Shown piece after piece: positions 18,054-27,752 of a stretch of DNA of 64,000 nt. Position 1 is the stretch's first letter; the number at the start of each line of letters is the position of its first letter. Under the pieces are notes generated by a model. The model was not told where the DNA came from. It ran no database searches and saw only the letters and a list, made by a program, of their open reading frames with translations. Source of the DNA: Solirubrobacterales bacterium (lineage in GTDB: Bacteria > Actinomycetota > Thermoleophilia > Solirubrobacterales > 70-9). The stretch lies in assembly GCA_016712175.1 (NCBI GenBank), contig JADJRQ010000002.1, positions 310,001 through 374,000 on the forward strand, written 5' to 3'. Made by a program: the position numbers and the translations under genes.

Positions 18054-19174
18054 CTCCGCTCCTCGACCCCGAGCCGTGGAACCCGGGGGGAGATGCCACA
18101 GGTCACCTCGTAGTTGATCGTGTCCAGCTTTTCCGCCACCTGTTCGGCCGTGATCCGGGCCGGCCCCTGGTTGCCGATCAGGGTCACTTCATCACCGACC
18201 TTGATTTCGTCGTCCAGGCCGATGTCGGCCGTCAGGTTGTCCATCGAGATCGTGCCGGATATCGGTCTGGCCACCCCGCCGATCAGGACTGTCCCGCGGT
18301 TCGAGAGGCCGCGGCGCACGCCGTCGCCATAGCCGACCGGGACAGTCGCGAGCCTGGTTGGCTCCCCTGCGATCCAGGTCCGGCCGTAACCGGCACTCAT
18401 GCCGACGTCGAAGTCCTTGACCGAAGCGACCCAGGAATGGAGGGAAAGCACCGGCTGGAGGTCGTGTCCTGCCGGATCCGCCCCGAAAGGATCCATGCCG
18501 TAGATCGCGACCCCCGGACGGACCATGTCGAAATGTGACTTGGGGTCGCTGATCAGCGCCGCGCTGTTTGCCGCGTGGATCTTCACTTCGGGAAATTCCC
18601 ACTTCACCTGCGCCCCGAGCTCGGCGATCCGGTCCCGCTGGACGATCTCGAATGACCGGTCACTCTCGTCGGCCGTGGCGAAATGGGTCCAGACTGCTGC
18701 CAGCCGGAGATTCGGATGGGCCGCGACCCGCCTTGCCATTTCGAGCACTTGCGCGGGATCGGCCGAGCCGAGCCGTCCCATGCCGGTGTCGTACTTGACA
18801 TGGACCCCGATGGTCCGGCCGGCTCCTGATGCCCGGCTGCCGAGCGCCTCGATGAACTCCGGGTCCCAGGCCGAGGCGTCAATGCCAGCCGAAACGGCGA
18901 GTTCGGCTTCTGTCGGGGTCATCGCTCCGAGAACCAGCAGCGGAATCTTCGGGGAGGCTTCACGGATCCTGATCCCTTCGCGCACGGTGGCGACTGCGAT
19001 GCGGTCCGCTCCGGCTTCGGTCACGGCAGCGGCAGCGAGTGTCGCGTCGTGCCCGTATCCGTCGGCCTTGAGGACCGGGCAGAGCTCCACGTCGTCGTTG
19101 ACGCGCGACCGCAGCGAGGCCACATTGTGGCGGAGGGCGCCGAGATCGATCCGGGCCTCGGCCCGCTGGTACAT
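18050..19174 (-). CDS. alr: Alanine racemase
   Basis: 374 aa PLP enzyme making D-alanine for peptidoglycan. The PLP-binding lysine is in PVLKADGYGHD near residue 38 and the opposing catalytic tyrosine in MSAGYGRTW near residue 260. HAANSAAL and RPGVAIYGMDPFG are further conserved blocks. Length is normal for the family. It overlaps the CBS gene upstream by a single base (19174) and cca downstream by 4, so it sits in a tightly coupled operon with nnr and acpS. Confidence 0.96.
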   Translation of the reverse strand: MYQRAEARIDLGALRHNVASLRSRVNDDVELCPVLKADGYGHDATLAAAAVTEAGADRIAVATVREGIRIREASPKIPLLVLGAMTPTEAELAVSAGIDASAWDPEFIEALGSRASGAGRTIGVHVKYDTGMGRLGSADPAQVLEMARRVAAHPNLRLAAVWTHFATADESDRSFEIVQRDRIAELGAQVKWEFPEVKIHAANSAALISDPKSHFDMVRPGVAIYGMDPFGADPAGHDLQPVLSLHSWVASVKDFDVGMSAGYGRTWIAGEPTRLATVPVGYGDGVRRGLSNRGTVLIGGVARPISGTISMDNLTADIGLDDEIKVGDEVTLIGNQGPARITAEQVAEKLDTINYEVTCGISPRVPRLGVEERS

Positions 19175-19634
19175 CAGTCGCCGGTGAGGGCGGCCAGAAC
19201 GTCGACCCGGGTGACTACGCCGACCAGTCGGCCCTCATCGTCGACTACCGGCAGACGGTTGTGCTTCTTCTCGGAGATCAACTTGCCGGCATGTTCCGCC
19301 GATTCGTCCGGGCCGACCGTGTAGGGATCGGCGGTCATCATCTCGGCGGCGGTGGAGGCAAAAGCCTTCTGGGCGCGCTTCTCAAAATGCTTGGTCGATT
19401 CGAGAAAAATGTCGGCGCCCATGATGTTCACGAAGTGCGGCAGGTGGAAATCGGCATTCTCATCCGAGATCACGAGATCGGACTCGGTGATGATGCCGAC
19501 GACCTTGCGGGATTCGTCGACGACCGGAAGTCCGGGAAGGTCGTGCGTCTGGAGGCCTCGATGACGTCGCGAACTTTGTCGTCCGGGGAAACGGTCGCTG
19601 GCTCACGGTCCATGATGTCGGCTACGGTCGGCAT
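19174..19634 (-). CDS. Paired CBS-domain protein (one frameshift)
   Basis: 153 aa once one base is restored. The N-terminal CBS unit reads MPTVADIMDREPATVSPDD and then, after a break near 19553, LPGLPVVDESRKVVGIITESDL. The second unit has MMTADPYTVGPDES and NRLPVVDDEGRLVGVVTRVD. The lost base is a C in the run GGCCCTCC, read as GGCCTCC. CBS pairs sense adenosyl nucleotides; no effector domain is present. Tightly packed between nnr (10 nt) and alr (1-base overlap), so a link to wall precursor supply is possible but unproven. Confidence 0.85.
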
Positions 19635-19644
19635 GCGCCTCAGA

Positions 19645-21180
19645 TTATTCCAAGGTCCGGTCTTCAGGGGTTGCGGCTCTGATCGCCTGCGGCAGAGCCT
19701 CGATCACATCGAACGCAATCACGCCTTCCGCGCTGCCAACTTGATCGGCGGCGATCCGGCCGGCGACCGTATGGACGTAGACCGCGGCACAGGCGGCCTT
19801 GAAGGGCTCGAGTCCGCGTGCGACCATCGCCGCGACGACTCCGGCGAGGACGTCACCGGTGCCCGCTGTGGCCAGCCCCGGGGCTGGAAGGTCGTTGATC
19901 GCAACACGCTCGCCGTCGGTGACGATCGTGTCGTCCCCCTTGAGAACGACCACGGCACCGGTAGCCGCTGCGAGTTCTTTTGCCGAATTCAGGCGGGAGG
20001 CATCGACTTCAGATGAAGTCAGGCCGAGCAGCTTGGCCATCTCCCCCGTATGCGGCGTCAGGACCGTCGCCCCTTTGCGGCCCCTGACCCGGTCAAGTTT
20101 GCCGTCGAGACCGCCGAGGCCGTCGGCGTCGATCACCAGCGGGCTGTCAATTTTCGCGGCAAGGGAGCGGATCAGCTTGGCGGTGTACTTGCGACGGCCC
20201 ATGCCGGAACCGAGCAAGGTCGCGGCGGCACCCCCGGAGTGCTCGAGGATTTCGTCCCGGGCGTCGGCACCGAGGTGACCCTTGGCGCCACCACAGCCGA
20301 GTGACATGACTTCAGTCAGTTTCATTTCGAAGATCTGCTCGAGGTCGGCCGGAACCGCAACGGTGGCGTAGCCGGCGCCAGCCCGGATCGCGCCTTCCGC
20401 TGCCAGACAGACCGCCCCGGTGAGGCCCTTCGAGCCCCCGATGACGGAGACCCGGCCGGAACTGAACTTGTTCGAGTTGGCACCCCGCCGCGGCAGCAGA
20501 GCGAGCACGTTCGAGTTGATCCGTCCCGCCGCGACACCTTGCGGCGCCCCGCGGGGAATTCCGATGTCGACGACCTGGACCGTCCCGCACAGGTGCTTCC
20601 CGGGGGCGATCAGATGCCCGGTCTTCAAACCATGGAAAGTCACGGTGTGGTCGGCGCTCACGGCAAGTCCGGCCTCGCCGGACGATGCGTTCACGCCTGA
20701 AGCCACGTCACAACTGACCACCGTCGCATCGGCCTCATTGATCGCTTTGATCGCCGCACCGGCCGGATCCCTGGGTTCGCCTTCGAATCCAGTCCCGAGG
20801 ATCGCGTCGATGACCGATCCCGAACCGTCGAGGCGAGAGAGAGCTCCGCGCCCCTCAAGGATCTCAACCCCGATCAGCCGCTGGTAGTTCGCGGCCGCGT
20901 CAGGGCTGAGTTCTTCCGGTGGGTAGAGCATCAGGACTTCAACCGAATATCCGGACTCGGTCAAGTGGCGAGCGGCGACAAGGCCGTCACCGGCGTTGTT
21001 GCCTTTTCCGCAGACGACCAGGATCGGACCGGAGCCGGTCACTTCGGCGGTCGATTCGGCCAACGCCCGTCCGGCGGTTTCCATCAGGTCGAGTGAAGGG
21101 ATACCCGCTTCATCGATGGCCCAGCGGTCGGCGGCACCCATGCCACGGGCGTCATAGACCGGATCGAGCCAGCTCGCCAT
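19645..21180 (-). CDS. nnr: Bifunctional NAD(P)H-hydrate epimerase/dehydratase
   Basis: 511 aa repair enzyme. The N-terminal YjeF epimerase domain (residues 1-215) has CGKGNNAGDGLVAARHL. The C-terminal ribokinase-like dehydratase domain (about 230-500) has GGSKGLTGAVCLA, VIDADGLGG, LTPHTGEMAKLLG and GTGDVLAGVVAA. Together they convert damaged R/S-NAD(P)H hydrates back to NAD(P)H. The acpS-nnr-alr order is common in actinobacteria. It abuts acpS. Confidence 0.95.
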   Translation of the reverse strand: MASWLDPVYDARGMGAADRWAIDEAGIPSLDLMETAGRALAESTAEVTGSGPILVVCGKGNNAGDGLVAARHLTESGYSVEVLMLYPPEELSPDAAANYQRLIGVEILEGRGALSRLDGSGSVIDAILGTGFEGEPRDPAGAAIKAINEADATVVSCDVASGVNASSGEAGLAVSADHTVTFHGLKTGHLIAPGKHLCGTVQVVDIGIPRGAPQGVAAGRINSNVLALLPRRGANSNKFSSGRVSVIGGSKGLTGAVCLAAEGAIRAGAGYATVAVPADLEQIFEMKLTEVMSLGCGGAKGHLGADARDEILEHSGGAAATLLGSGMGRRKYTAKLIRSLAAKIDSPLVIDADGLGGLDGKLDRVRGRKGATVLTPHTGEMAKLLGLTSSEVDASRLNSAKELAAATGAVVVLKGDDTIVTDGERVAINDLPAPGLATAGTGDVLAGVVAAMVARGLEPFKAACAAVYVHTVAGRIAADQVGSAEGVIAFDVIEALPQAIRAATPEDRTLE

Positions 21181-21542
21181 CAGGCTGCCTCGGCAATCGC
21201 TACCGCGCCGGCAATCTCGCGATCGTGCGTCAGACTCACGCTGACCCGCAGTCCGCGTTCGTCGGCGATCCGGCGGACATCGTCGTGCAGCCGGATCTCC
21301 GGAGGGGCGCCGCTGACGATTTCGATCTCACGAAGGCTGGTGCCGGGACCGAGCGCCAGAGCCTTGACCACAGCTTCCTTGGCGGCGAAACGGGCCGCCA
21401 GATGGCGGCCCGGCCGCCCGAACGAGGCCGCGTATTCGAGCTCTCGATCGGTGAAGAGCCTCCCGGCAAGCCGGGGATAGCGGTCGAGGGCGCGTTCGAT
21501 CCTTGCGATCCCGATCAGGTCCATTCCAAGTCCCGAGGGCAT
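21180..21542 (-). CDS. acpS: Holo-[acyl-carrier-protein] synthase
   Basis: 120 aa. Transfers phosphopantetheine from CoA to acyl carrier protein. The two Mg2+/CoA motifs are GMDLIGIARIER at the N-terminus and RFAAKEAVVKAL near residue 52, with SLTHDREIAGAVAI at the C-terminus. Normal length. Stop of acpS and start of nnr share one base; the DUF3352 gene ends 5 nt upstream. Confidence 0.95.
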   Translation of the reverse strand: MPSGLGMDLIGIARIERALDRYPRLAGRLFTDRELEYAASFGRPGRHLAARFAAKEAVVKALALGPGTSLREIEIVSGAPPEIRLHDDVRRIADERGLRVSVSLTHDREIAGAVAIAEAA

Positions 21543-21547
21543 CTGGA

Positions 21548-23167
21548 TCAGTCCTTGAGGCCGAGGTTGAGTTCAAACGTGTTGTCCGTGGATCCGGATC
21601 CGCCGACCAGATACTCGAACTTCCTGAGGACTTCGGCGAAAGCAACAGCCTGCGACTCGCGCCCGGTCGCTTTTGAGATCAGATTGGCGATCGCCGCTGG
21701 GTTCCCGAAAAGGTCGACGTTCTCTTTGCCGAGTGATTCTTGGCCGGCCCTGTAGGCGTCCGAGCCGGCCAGAGTCTTGCCCTTGCCGGAAAGCGCAGCC
21801 CGGGCAGCCGCCATGCCGACCGCGACGACGAGGCGGTCACCCTGGAGGGCAACCACGACCGGACGGCCTGACAGCTGGGGAACCTTGACGCTGAATCCGG
21901 TCTGGCCGCCGTCCAGCGGTTTTACTTTGGCCCCGTCACCGATGAATCCGATCAACGAAGGGAGCGCTCCGAGGGTGCTCTTCAGGGACTTCGGATCGGA
22001 GGTCGTGGCGACCAGGGCACCGCCGAGGGTGTCGACCGAATCGCCGCTGACGAAGACACCGACGGTCCCGAGTGACTCGAAGATGCTGCGCACGTCAATT
22101 CCCTGGCCCGAGATCTTGTCCAGTTCCTCGTCGAGCAGACCGGGCCCGACTATGCCTTCGATCCCCTGCTTGTCGATCGCATCGAGGATCTTGGTCACGT
22201 TGGCGCCGACGTCGCCGGTGCCGATCGCGAAGAGTGAGTTGGCCGGAAAGGTCTCAAGCAGGGCGCTCGGATCGCCGCTCTCGAGGGTCGAGTCGAGGTT
22301 GGACGCGCCAACCAGCGAAATCCCGTCGGCCGCGGGAACGAGACTGAGCAGCGTGGCAGTGCCGGTCACGTCGATGCCGAGCGACGAGAACAGCGAAGTC
22401 GCGTCGACCCGGCCCGACTTGGCGGCCGCGAGCAACGTCTCGTGGTTGATGTAGATATTCAGCAGACTGCCGTCGGCCGCCTTGGTTGAGACTTCGGAGA
22501 ACGCCTTGGTGTCTTCGAGCGATTCGCCCTGCGACGCGTCGACCATTGCCTTGAAGGCATCTTCGGAGGTGGCAAACACGACGTAGTCGTCAACGATGCC
22601 GAGCACCGAATCGCCGTCCTTGCGCACCTTGTAGGAGAAGCCTCCGTACTCGCCGTCCGTGCCACCGTCGTTGCCGGTGGCCTTCGCAATGAATGCTTCG
22701 CTGGCATCGACGTCGGTCGTGTCGGCGACGACACCGAAATCTTCATGCCCGGCCGCACCCTTTCCGGCTTTGCTGGGACCGAAAGAGGTGCCGCCGGAAG
22801 CGGCCGAACCGGTGAACTTGGACGCGACATCACCGGCGGCGTACAGGGCAGCGTTTTCTCCGAGCCAGGGCTTGATGTCCGCCTCGTAACTGACGTCGCC
22901 GGCTTCGGCGTCGGCCAGCGCTTTGTCGATCGTCTTACCGAGGCTCTTACCGGTCAGCCTGGTCGAGAGCTCATTGAGGTTGCCGGCGAGCTGGTCGTCC
23001 GGACGAACGCTGCCTTCGACATAGACGAGTGCGTCGGCCGGCACGTACTTTGCCAGCCCCGAAGTGGCTACATCTCCACTGCTGCTGCCACAGGCGGAAA
23101 CTGCGAAAGCCGCACCAATGGTCGCGATCAAGACCGCGGTTTTGGAGCGAGAAAGGATCTTCAGCAT
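21548..23167 (-). CDS. DUF3352-family lipoprotein
   Basis: 539 aa. A signal peptide ends in a lipobox (FAVSAC, Cys26), so it is probably anchored on the outer face of the cytoplasmic membrane. The remainder matches the DUF3352 pattern: YVPADALVYVEGSVRPDD, then repeats of an approximately 100-residue unit with FAIGTGD- and LVVAVGMA-type strands. DUF3352 proteins have no established function. Located between glmS and acpS on the same strand, in a cluster centred on envelope precursors. Confidence 0.75.
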   Translation of the reverse strand: MLKILSRSKTAVLIATIGAAFAVSACGSSSGDVATSGLAKYVPADALVYVEGSVRPDDQLAGNLNELSTRLTGKSLGKTIDKALADAEAGDVSYEADIKPWLGENAALYAAGDVASKFTGSAASGGTSFGPSKAGKGAAGHEDFGVVADTTDVDASEAFIAKATGNDGGTDGEYGGFSYKVRKDGDSVLGIVDDYVVFATSEDAFKAMVDASQGESLEDTKAFSEVSTKAADGSLLNIYINHETLLAAAKSGRVDATSLFSSLGIDVTGTATLLSLVPAADGISLVGASNLDSTLESGDPSALLETFPANSLFAIGTGDVGANVTKILDAIDKQGIEGIVGPGLLDEELDKISGQGIDVRSIFESLGTVGVFVSGDSVDTLGGALVATTSDPKSLKSTLGALPSLIGFIGDGAKVKPLDGGQTGFSVKVPQLSGRPVVVALQGDRLVVAVGMAAARAALSGKGKTLAGSDAYRAGQESLGKENVDLFGNPAAIANLISKATGRESQAVAFAEVLRKFEYLVGGSGSTDNTFELNLGLKD

Positions 23168-23232
23168 TGTCCGGAACCCTACCGCCTCAGGTTGAGGTGA
23201 CCTTGTAACCGCCCGTGGAAGCGAACTGTCGA

Positions 23233-25098
23233 CTATTCGACGGTGACGGTCTTTGCGAGGTTGCGAGGCTGATCCACATTCAGCCCGTTCAGCCGGGCCA
23301 CGTGGTAGGCCAGCAGCTGCAGAGGGAGGATCGCCAGCAGCGGCTGGAGAACCCAGTCGGTGCCCGGAATCGTGATCGTTTCTTCGGCCACGGCCTCGAC
23401 CCGGCCGGAGCCCTCGGTGGCAACGGCGATCGTCTGCGCCCCACGGGCCCGGGTCTCTTCGATATTCGAGAGCATCTTGTCGAGTATCGGGCTGTCGGTC
23501 GCGACACAGACCACCGGGGTGTTTTCGTCGAGCAGCGCGATCGGGCCGTGCTTCATCTCGCCGGCGGCGTAGGCGTCGCTCGGAATGTAGGAGACCTCTT
23601 TCAGCTTGAGAGCACCTTCGAGGCAGACCGGCAAGCCGATGTGGCGGCCGAGGAAAAGAAAGAACTTCTGGTCGTAGTGGCGCTTCGCGATCTCCAGGAC
23701 CTGGTCGGAGACCTGGTCGATGGTTGCCTCCATCGCGTCGGGAATCCGCTTGAGCTCGGCCACAAGCTCGACCACGCGTTCATGCGGCAGGCTTCCGCGG
23801 AGTTCAGCCAGACGTAGAGCGAGCAGATACATCGCTGCAACCTGGGCGACGAAGGTCTTGGTTGCGGCCACGCCGATCTCGAGGCCTGCTCTGGTGTAAA
23901 GCACGGCGTCGGCATCGCGGGTCGCCTGGCTTCCCATGATGTTGGTCACGGCGAGGACGGTGGCGCCGGCTTCCCGGGCGAGGCGCATCGCGGCGAGGGT
24001 GTCGGCCGTCTCCCCCGACTGGGTGATCCCGATAACGAGGGTGCCCGGCCCGATGACGGGGTTCGAGTACCGGAACTCGGAGGCGATGTCCATGCCCACC
24101 GGCATCCGGGCCCACTCCCCGATCGCGTACCGGCCGACCAGGCCGGCGTGGTAGGAGGTTCCGCAGGCGACGATCATGATCCGTTCGACGTTGGTCAGGA
24201 ACTCGTCACTCAATCCGATGTCGGAGAGGTCGACCCCGTCGTCATTCGGCATGCGGTCGAGGATCGTCTCGGCAATGGCTTCCGGCTGCTCGTGGATCTC
24301 CTTCATCATGAAGGTGTCGTAGCCGCCCTTTTCTGCCTGCTCCTCGTCCCATTCGACCGCTTCGGGGTCGCGCTCCACGGGTTCGCCGTCGGCGGTGGTG
24401 ATGGTGACTTCGTTGCGGGTCACGGTGACGATCTCGCCGTTCTCGATGGCCATCACCTTGCGGGTCTCGGCCATGAAGGCGGGGATCGCCGAAGCAATGA
24501 AGTTCTCGTTTTCCCGCTCGCCGATACCGACGATCAGCGGAACTTCCTTGCGGGCTCCGACCAGGACGCCGGGAGTCTCGGCATGCATCGCGACGAAACC
24601 GTAGTGGCCTCGCAGGTCTTTGTAGGTGGCCCGGACTGCCGCGGTCAGGTCACCGTCGAAGTGCCTGGCGATCAGGTGGGAGACCACCTCGGCGTCGGTC
24701 TCGGATGAGAACTTGAAGCCTTCGGCTTCCAGGTTTTCGCGCAACTCGGCGTGGTTCTCGACGATGCCATTCAGCGCAATCTGGACTTCGCCAGTTTCGT
24801 CCGAATGCGGATGGGCGTTGTTTTCGGTGACCCGGCCGTGAGTCGCCCAGCGGGTGTGGCCAATGCCGGTCCAGGCGCCGTCGGCAGTCGGCCTGTCAGA
24901 GAGGCCCGCCAGTTCGGTGGCGGCCAGCGCTTCCCGCAGATTGGCCAGGTTGCCGACTGCTCGGACCTTCTCGACCCCTTCCGGATTCAGCATCGCGACG
25001 CCGGCCGAGTCGTACCCCCTGTACTCGAGCTTCTCGAGGCCGGCCAGGAGGATTTCCTCGCAGGGCCGTTCGCCGACATATCCGATGATTCCGCACAT
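23233..25098 (-). CDS. glmS: Glutamine--fructose-6-phosphate aminotransferase
   Basis: 621 aa. The N-terminal class II glutaminase domain begins MCGIIGYVG, with Cys2 as nucleophile. Two SIS sugar-isomerase domains follow: one with CGTSYHAGLVGRYAIG and ITQSGETADTLAAMR, and one with LGRHIGLPVCLEGALKLKE. The protein ends RNLAKTVTVE as in GlmS. It makes glucosamine-6-phosphate for UDP-GlcNAc. It follows glmM by 24 nt, putting two successive steps side by side. No glmS ribozyme is visible in the short spacer. Confidence 0.97.
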   Translation of the reverse strand: MCGIIGYVGERPCEEILLAGLEKLEYRGYDSAGVAMLNPEGVEKVRAVGNLANLREALAATELAGLSDRPTADGAWTGIGHTRWATHGRVTENNAHPHSDETGEVQIALNGIVENHAELRENLEAEGFKFSSETDAEVVSHLIARHFDGDLTAAVRATYKDLRGHYGFVAMHAETPGVLVGARKEVPLIVGIGERENENFIASAIPAFMAETRKVMAIENGEIVTVTRNEVTITTADGEPVERDPEAVEWDEEQAEKGGYDTFMMKEIHEQPEAIAETILDRMPNDDGVDLSDIGLSDEFLTNVERIMIVACGTSYHAGLVGRYAIGEWARMPVGMDIASEFRYSNPVIGPGTLVIGITQSGETADTLAAMRLAREAGATVLAVTNIMGSQATRDADAVLYTRAGLEIGVAATKTFVAQVAAMYLLALRLAELRGSLPHERVVELVAELKRIPDAMEATIDQVSDQVLEIAKRHYDQKFFLFLGRHIGLPVCLEGALKLKEVSYIPSDAYAAGEMKHGPIALLDENTPVVCVATDSPILDKMLSNIEETRARGAQTIAVATEGSGRVEAVAEETITIPGTDWVLQPLLAILPLQLLAYHVARLNGLNVDQPRNLAKTVTVE

Positions 25099-25122
25099 GA
25101 AGGTTGAAGGCTACGTCAAACG

Positions 25123-26420
25123 TCAGGCCAGCTCGGCCTTGACCAGATCAACCAGGGCTGCGCAAACGCTCTCGGCTTCGTCCTGGGTCGGGGCTTCGAC
25201 CATCACGCGGATCAATGGCTCGGTTCCCGACGGGCGGAGCAGCACGCGGCCGCGACCCTCGAGTTCCCCGTTTGCCCGATCGACCGCGTCCCAGACAACG
25301 GTGGCCTCACCGATCGCTTCACGGTCGTTGACCGTAACGTTGACGAGGGTCTGCGGCAGCTTGGTCATCACGCCGGATTCGCCGAGTGGACGGCCGCCGA
25401 GCGCATCGAGGGTCATCAGCGCTGCGGCGATTCCGTCGCCGGTCGGCGCGTAGTCGGTCGAGATGATGTGTCCGGACTGCTCCCCGCCGAGCACCCAACC
25501 CTTTTCCCTCAGGGCCTCGGTCACATAGCGGTCGCCGACGCTGGTCACTTCGACCTCAACCCCGGCCTCGGACATCGCGTTGTGGAAGCCGTAGTTGGTC
25601 ATCACGGTCACCGCGACGCCGCCGCCCAGGTGTTCTGCTTCGATCGATGGGTCGCGATCAGACTGATCAGCTGGTCTCCGTCGTGAACGTTCCCATCGCC
25701 ATCGACCGCCATCACACGGTCTCCATCGCCATCGAAGGCAAAGCCGATCGTGGCCTCGGATTCGGCGACCCGGCGAGACAGTGGGCCGACATCCGTCGAG
25801 CCGCATTCGAGGTTGATGTTCCGGCCATCGGGTTCGTTCGCCATGAGCTCGACGTCAGCGCCGAGCCGGTTGAAGATCTCGCCGGCCACGCGGAAAGTTG
25901 AGCCATTGGCACAGTCGAGGACAACTTTGAGACCGTTCAGCTCGAGTCGAAACGCTGTCTCGAGTGCCCGCAGGTAGTCGCTTTCGGCAGCCCGCAGTTC
26001 GGTGATGCTGCCGGGACGGTCCGCCACCGGCGGCGGATCCTGGATCAACGCCTCCACTCCAGCCTCGGTCTCGTCGTCGAGCTTGCCGCCGTCGCCGCCG
26101 AACAGCTTGATGCCGTTGTCCCAATAGGGATTGTGCGAGGCGGACACCGCAGCGGCCATGTCGAACCCGTACTGGCGGCTGAGCAGGGCGGCTGCCGGGG
26201 TCGGCAGGATCCCGCCGAGCAGGACGTCGCCCCCGGCCTCGGAAATTCCGGCAGCCAGGGCAGCCTCAAGCATCGGACCCGATTCACGCGAGTCGCGGAT
26301 GATCAGGACCCGGGGACGGTCGACGGGCAGGGCGGCAGTCCCGGCGCGGCCGATCGAAACGGCGAGTTCCGCATTCAGGACCTCGCCGACGCGGCCGCGG
26401 ACTCCGTCCGTGCCGAACAA
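25123..26420 (-). CDS. glmM: Phosphoglucosamine mutase (one frameshift)
   Basis: Converts glucosamine-6-phosphate to glucosamine-1-phosphate. Key parts: LFGTDGVRGRVGEV at the start, the phosphoserine loop VSASHNPYWDNGIK, the metal loop FDGDGDRVMAVD, and GGEQSGHI plus LRPSGTEPLIRVMVE near the end. The break is near 25645-25660, between LISLIA and EAEHLGGGVAV; one missing base restores the protein (about 432 aa from the TTG at 26420). The start is uncertain: no ATG is present, and a CTG at 26441 is also possible. It lies right after rpsI. Confidence 0.92.
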
Positions 26421-26445
26421 TTTGCGGGTTGACGAAGCCAGCGTT

Positions 26446-27321
26446 CTAGCGCTTCGAGAACTGCGGCTTCTTGCGGGCCTTCTTGAGGCCGGCCTTGCGA
26501 CGTTCCTTGGCCCGTGAGTCACGAGTCAGGAAGCCGCGGCGCTTGAGTTCAGCGCGAAGCTCGGGGTCGACCTCGGTCAGGGCGCGGGCGATGCCGTGGC
26601 GCACTGCTCCTGCCTGGCCGCTGATACCGCCGCCGTGGACGCGGATGCGAATCTCGAGGTTCGAGTCGTAACCGGTTGCCACCAGCGGAGAGTTGACGAT
26701 CGTGCGATGGCGGGCCCGCGGGAAGTACTCCTCGATCTCGCGGTCATTGATCTGAATTTTTCCATCACCGGCGAGGACGATCACCCGGGCGACAGAGCGC
26801 TTGCGCTTGCCGGTCGCGATGAAACGGGCGTCCTTGGCAATCTTGGCCGGAGCCGGAGGCGGCGGCGGAACGTCTTCGTCTTCTTCGCCGGAGGAGGCCT
26901 CGAGCTCTGCTCGCTCTTCCTCTTCGGCTTCCAGACGGGCACGCTCTTCGATGCTCAGCTCGGCGACCGGCTCGACCGAGATCGGCTCGAGGTTGGCACC
27001 GGGAACCTCGGATGCCTCGTCGGAAGCTGCCGCGGTCTCGGCCACGAACACTTCCTCCTCGACGACTTCACCGTCTTCAACTACGGCTTCTTCGACGACC
27101 ACGGTCTCTTCGACCACTTCTCCGTCTTCGGTGACGGTTTCAGTCTGGACTGCTTCGACTTCGACGGAACCGTCTTCAGCGACCTCTTCGGTCACCTCGA
27201 GCTCGACATCGACTTCAACTTCCGGAGTCTCTTCAGCGGTCTCTTCGACAGTCTCTTCGCTCTTGGCCTCGTCGGGTGTCTCTTCGCTCACGGCTTCGTC
27301 ATTCGTCTCTTCTTCGCTCAC
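26446..27321 (-). CDS. rpsI: 30S ribosomal protein S9 with long acidic N-terminal extension
   Basis: 291 aa, over twice the usual 130. The C-terminal 130 residues are a normal S9: FIATGKRKRSVARV, IQINDREIEEYFPR, RVHGGGISGQAGAVRHG and the basic end KKARKKPQFSKR. The first roughly 155 residues are almost entirely Glu, Val, Asp, Thr, with repeated EDGEVVEE units and then a PPPPPAPAK linker. The frame is continuous and begins 4 nt inside the end of rplM, so the extension is real at the DNA level. Streptomyces-like S9 proteins have shorter extensions; this one is unusually long and its role is unknown. Confidence 0.93.
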   Translation of the reverse strand: MSEEETNDEAVSEETPDEAKSEETVEETAEETPEVEVDVELEVTEEVAEDGSVEVEAVQTETVTEDGEVVEETVVVEEAVVEDGEVVEEEVFVAETAAASDEASEVPGANLEPISVEPVAELSIEERARLEAEEEERAELEASSGEEDEDVPPPPPAPAKIAKDARFIATGKRKRSVARVIVLAGDGKIQINDREIEEYFPRARHRTIVNSPLVATGYDSNLEIRIRVHGGGISGQAGAVRHGIARALTEVDPELRAELKRRGFLTRDSRAKERRKAGLKKARKKPQFSKR

Positions 27322-27752
27322 GTGGTGATCTCCATCGGCTTGGGCTGCTGGGCCTGGTTGTTGTGCTCAGATCCGGCATATACCTTCAGCTTCAGCAGCT
27401 GCGCTCGACCAAGCTTGTTGCGCGGCATCATTCCCTTGACCGCCTTGCGAATGACTTCCTCCGGCTGCTTCTCGAGCATCTCACCGAGGGTCCGGGACTT
27501 GATTCCGCCCGGATAGCCACTGTGCCGCCAGTAGATCTTGGAGTTCATCTTGTCTCCGGTGACCTTGATCTTCTTGGCATTCACGACGACGACGAAGTCG
27601 CCCGTGTCGATATGCGGGGTGTAATCCGGCTTGCGCTTGCCGCGCAAGACATCGGCGAGCTGGGTCGCGAGCCGGCCCAGGGTCTGGCCCTCGGCGTCGA
27701 CTACGTACCAGTCTCTCTGGCGTGTGGTGGGGGTGGCTACAAAGGTCTTCAT
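27318..27752 (-). CDS. rplM: 50S ribosomal protein L13
   Basis: 144 aa, standard length. DWYVVDAEGQTLGRLATQLA at the N-terminus, GDFVVVVNAKKIKVTGDK, YWRHSGYPGGIKS and KGMMPRNKLGR are the diagnostic L13 blocks. It binds 23S rRNA domain II early in 50S assembly. First gene of the rplM-rpsI-glmM-glmS series, with overlapping coding to rpsI. Confidence 0.97.
   Translation of the reverse strand: MKTFVATPTTRQRDWYVVDAEGQTLGRLATQLADVLRGKRKPDYTPHIDTGDFVVVVNAKKIKVTGDKMNSKIYWRHSGYPGGIKSRTLGEMLEKQPEEVIRKAVKGMMPRNKLGRAQLLKLKVYAGSEHNNQAQQPKPMEITT

Noticed and set aside
26596..27516. Long plus-strand frames antisense to rpsI, including Phe-rich and Ser/Thr-rich proteins
   Set aside because: They mirror the Glu/Val/Asp repeats of the S9 extension and have no independent support.
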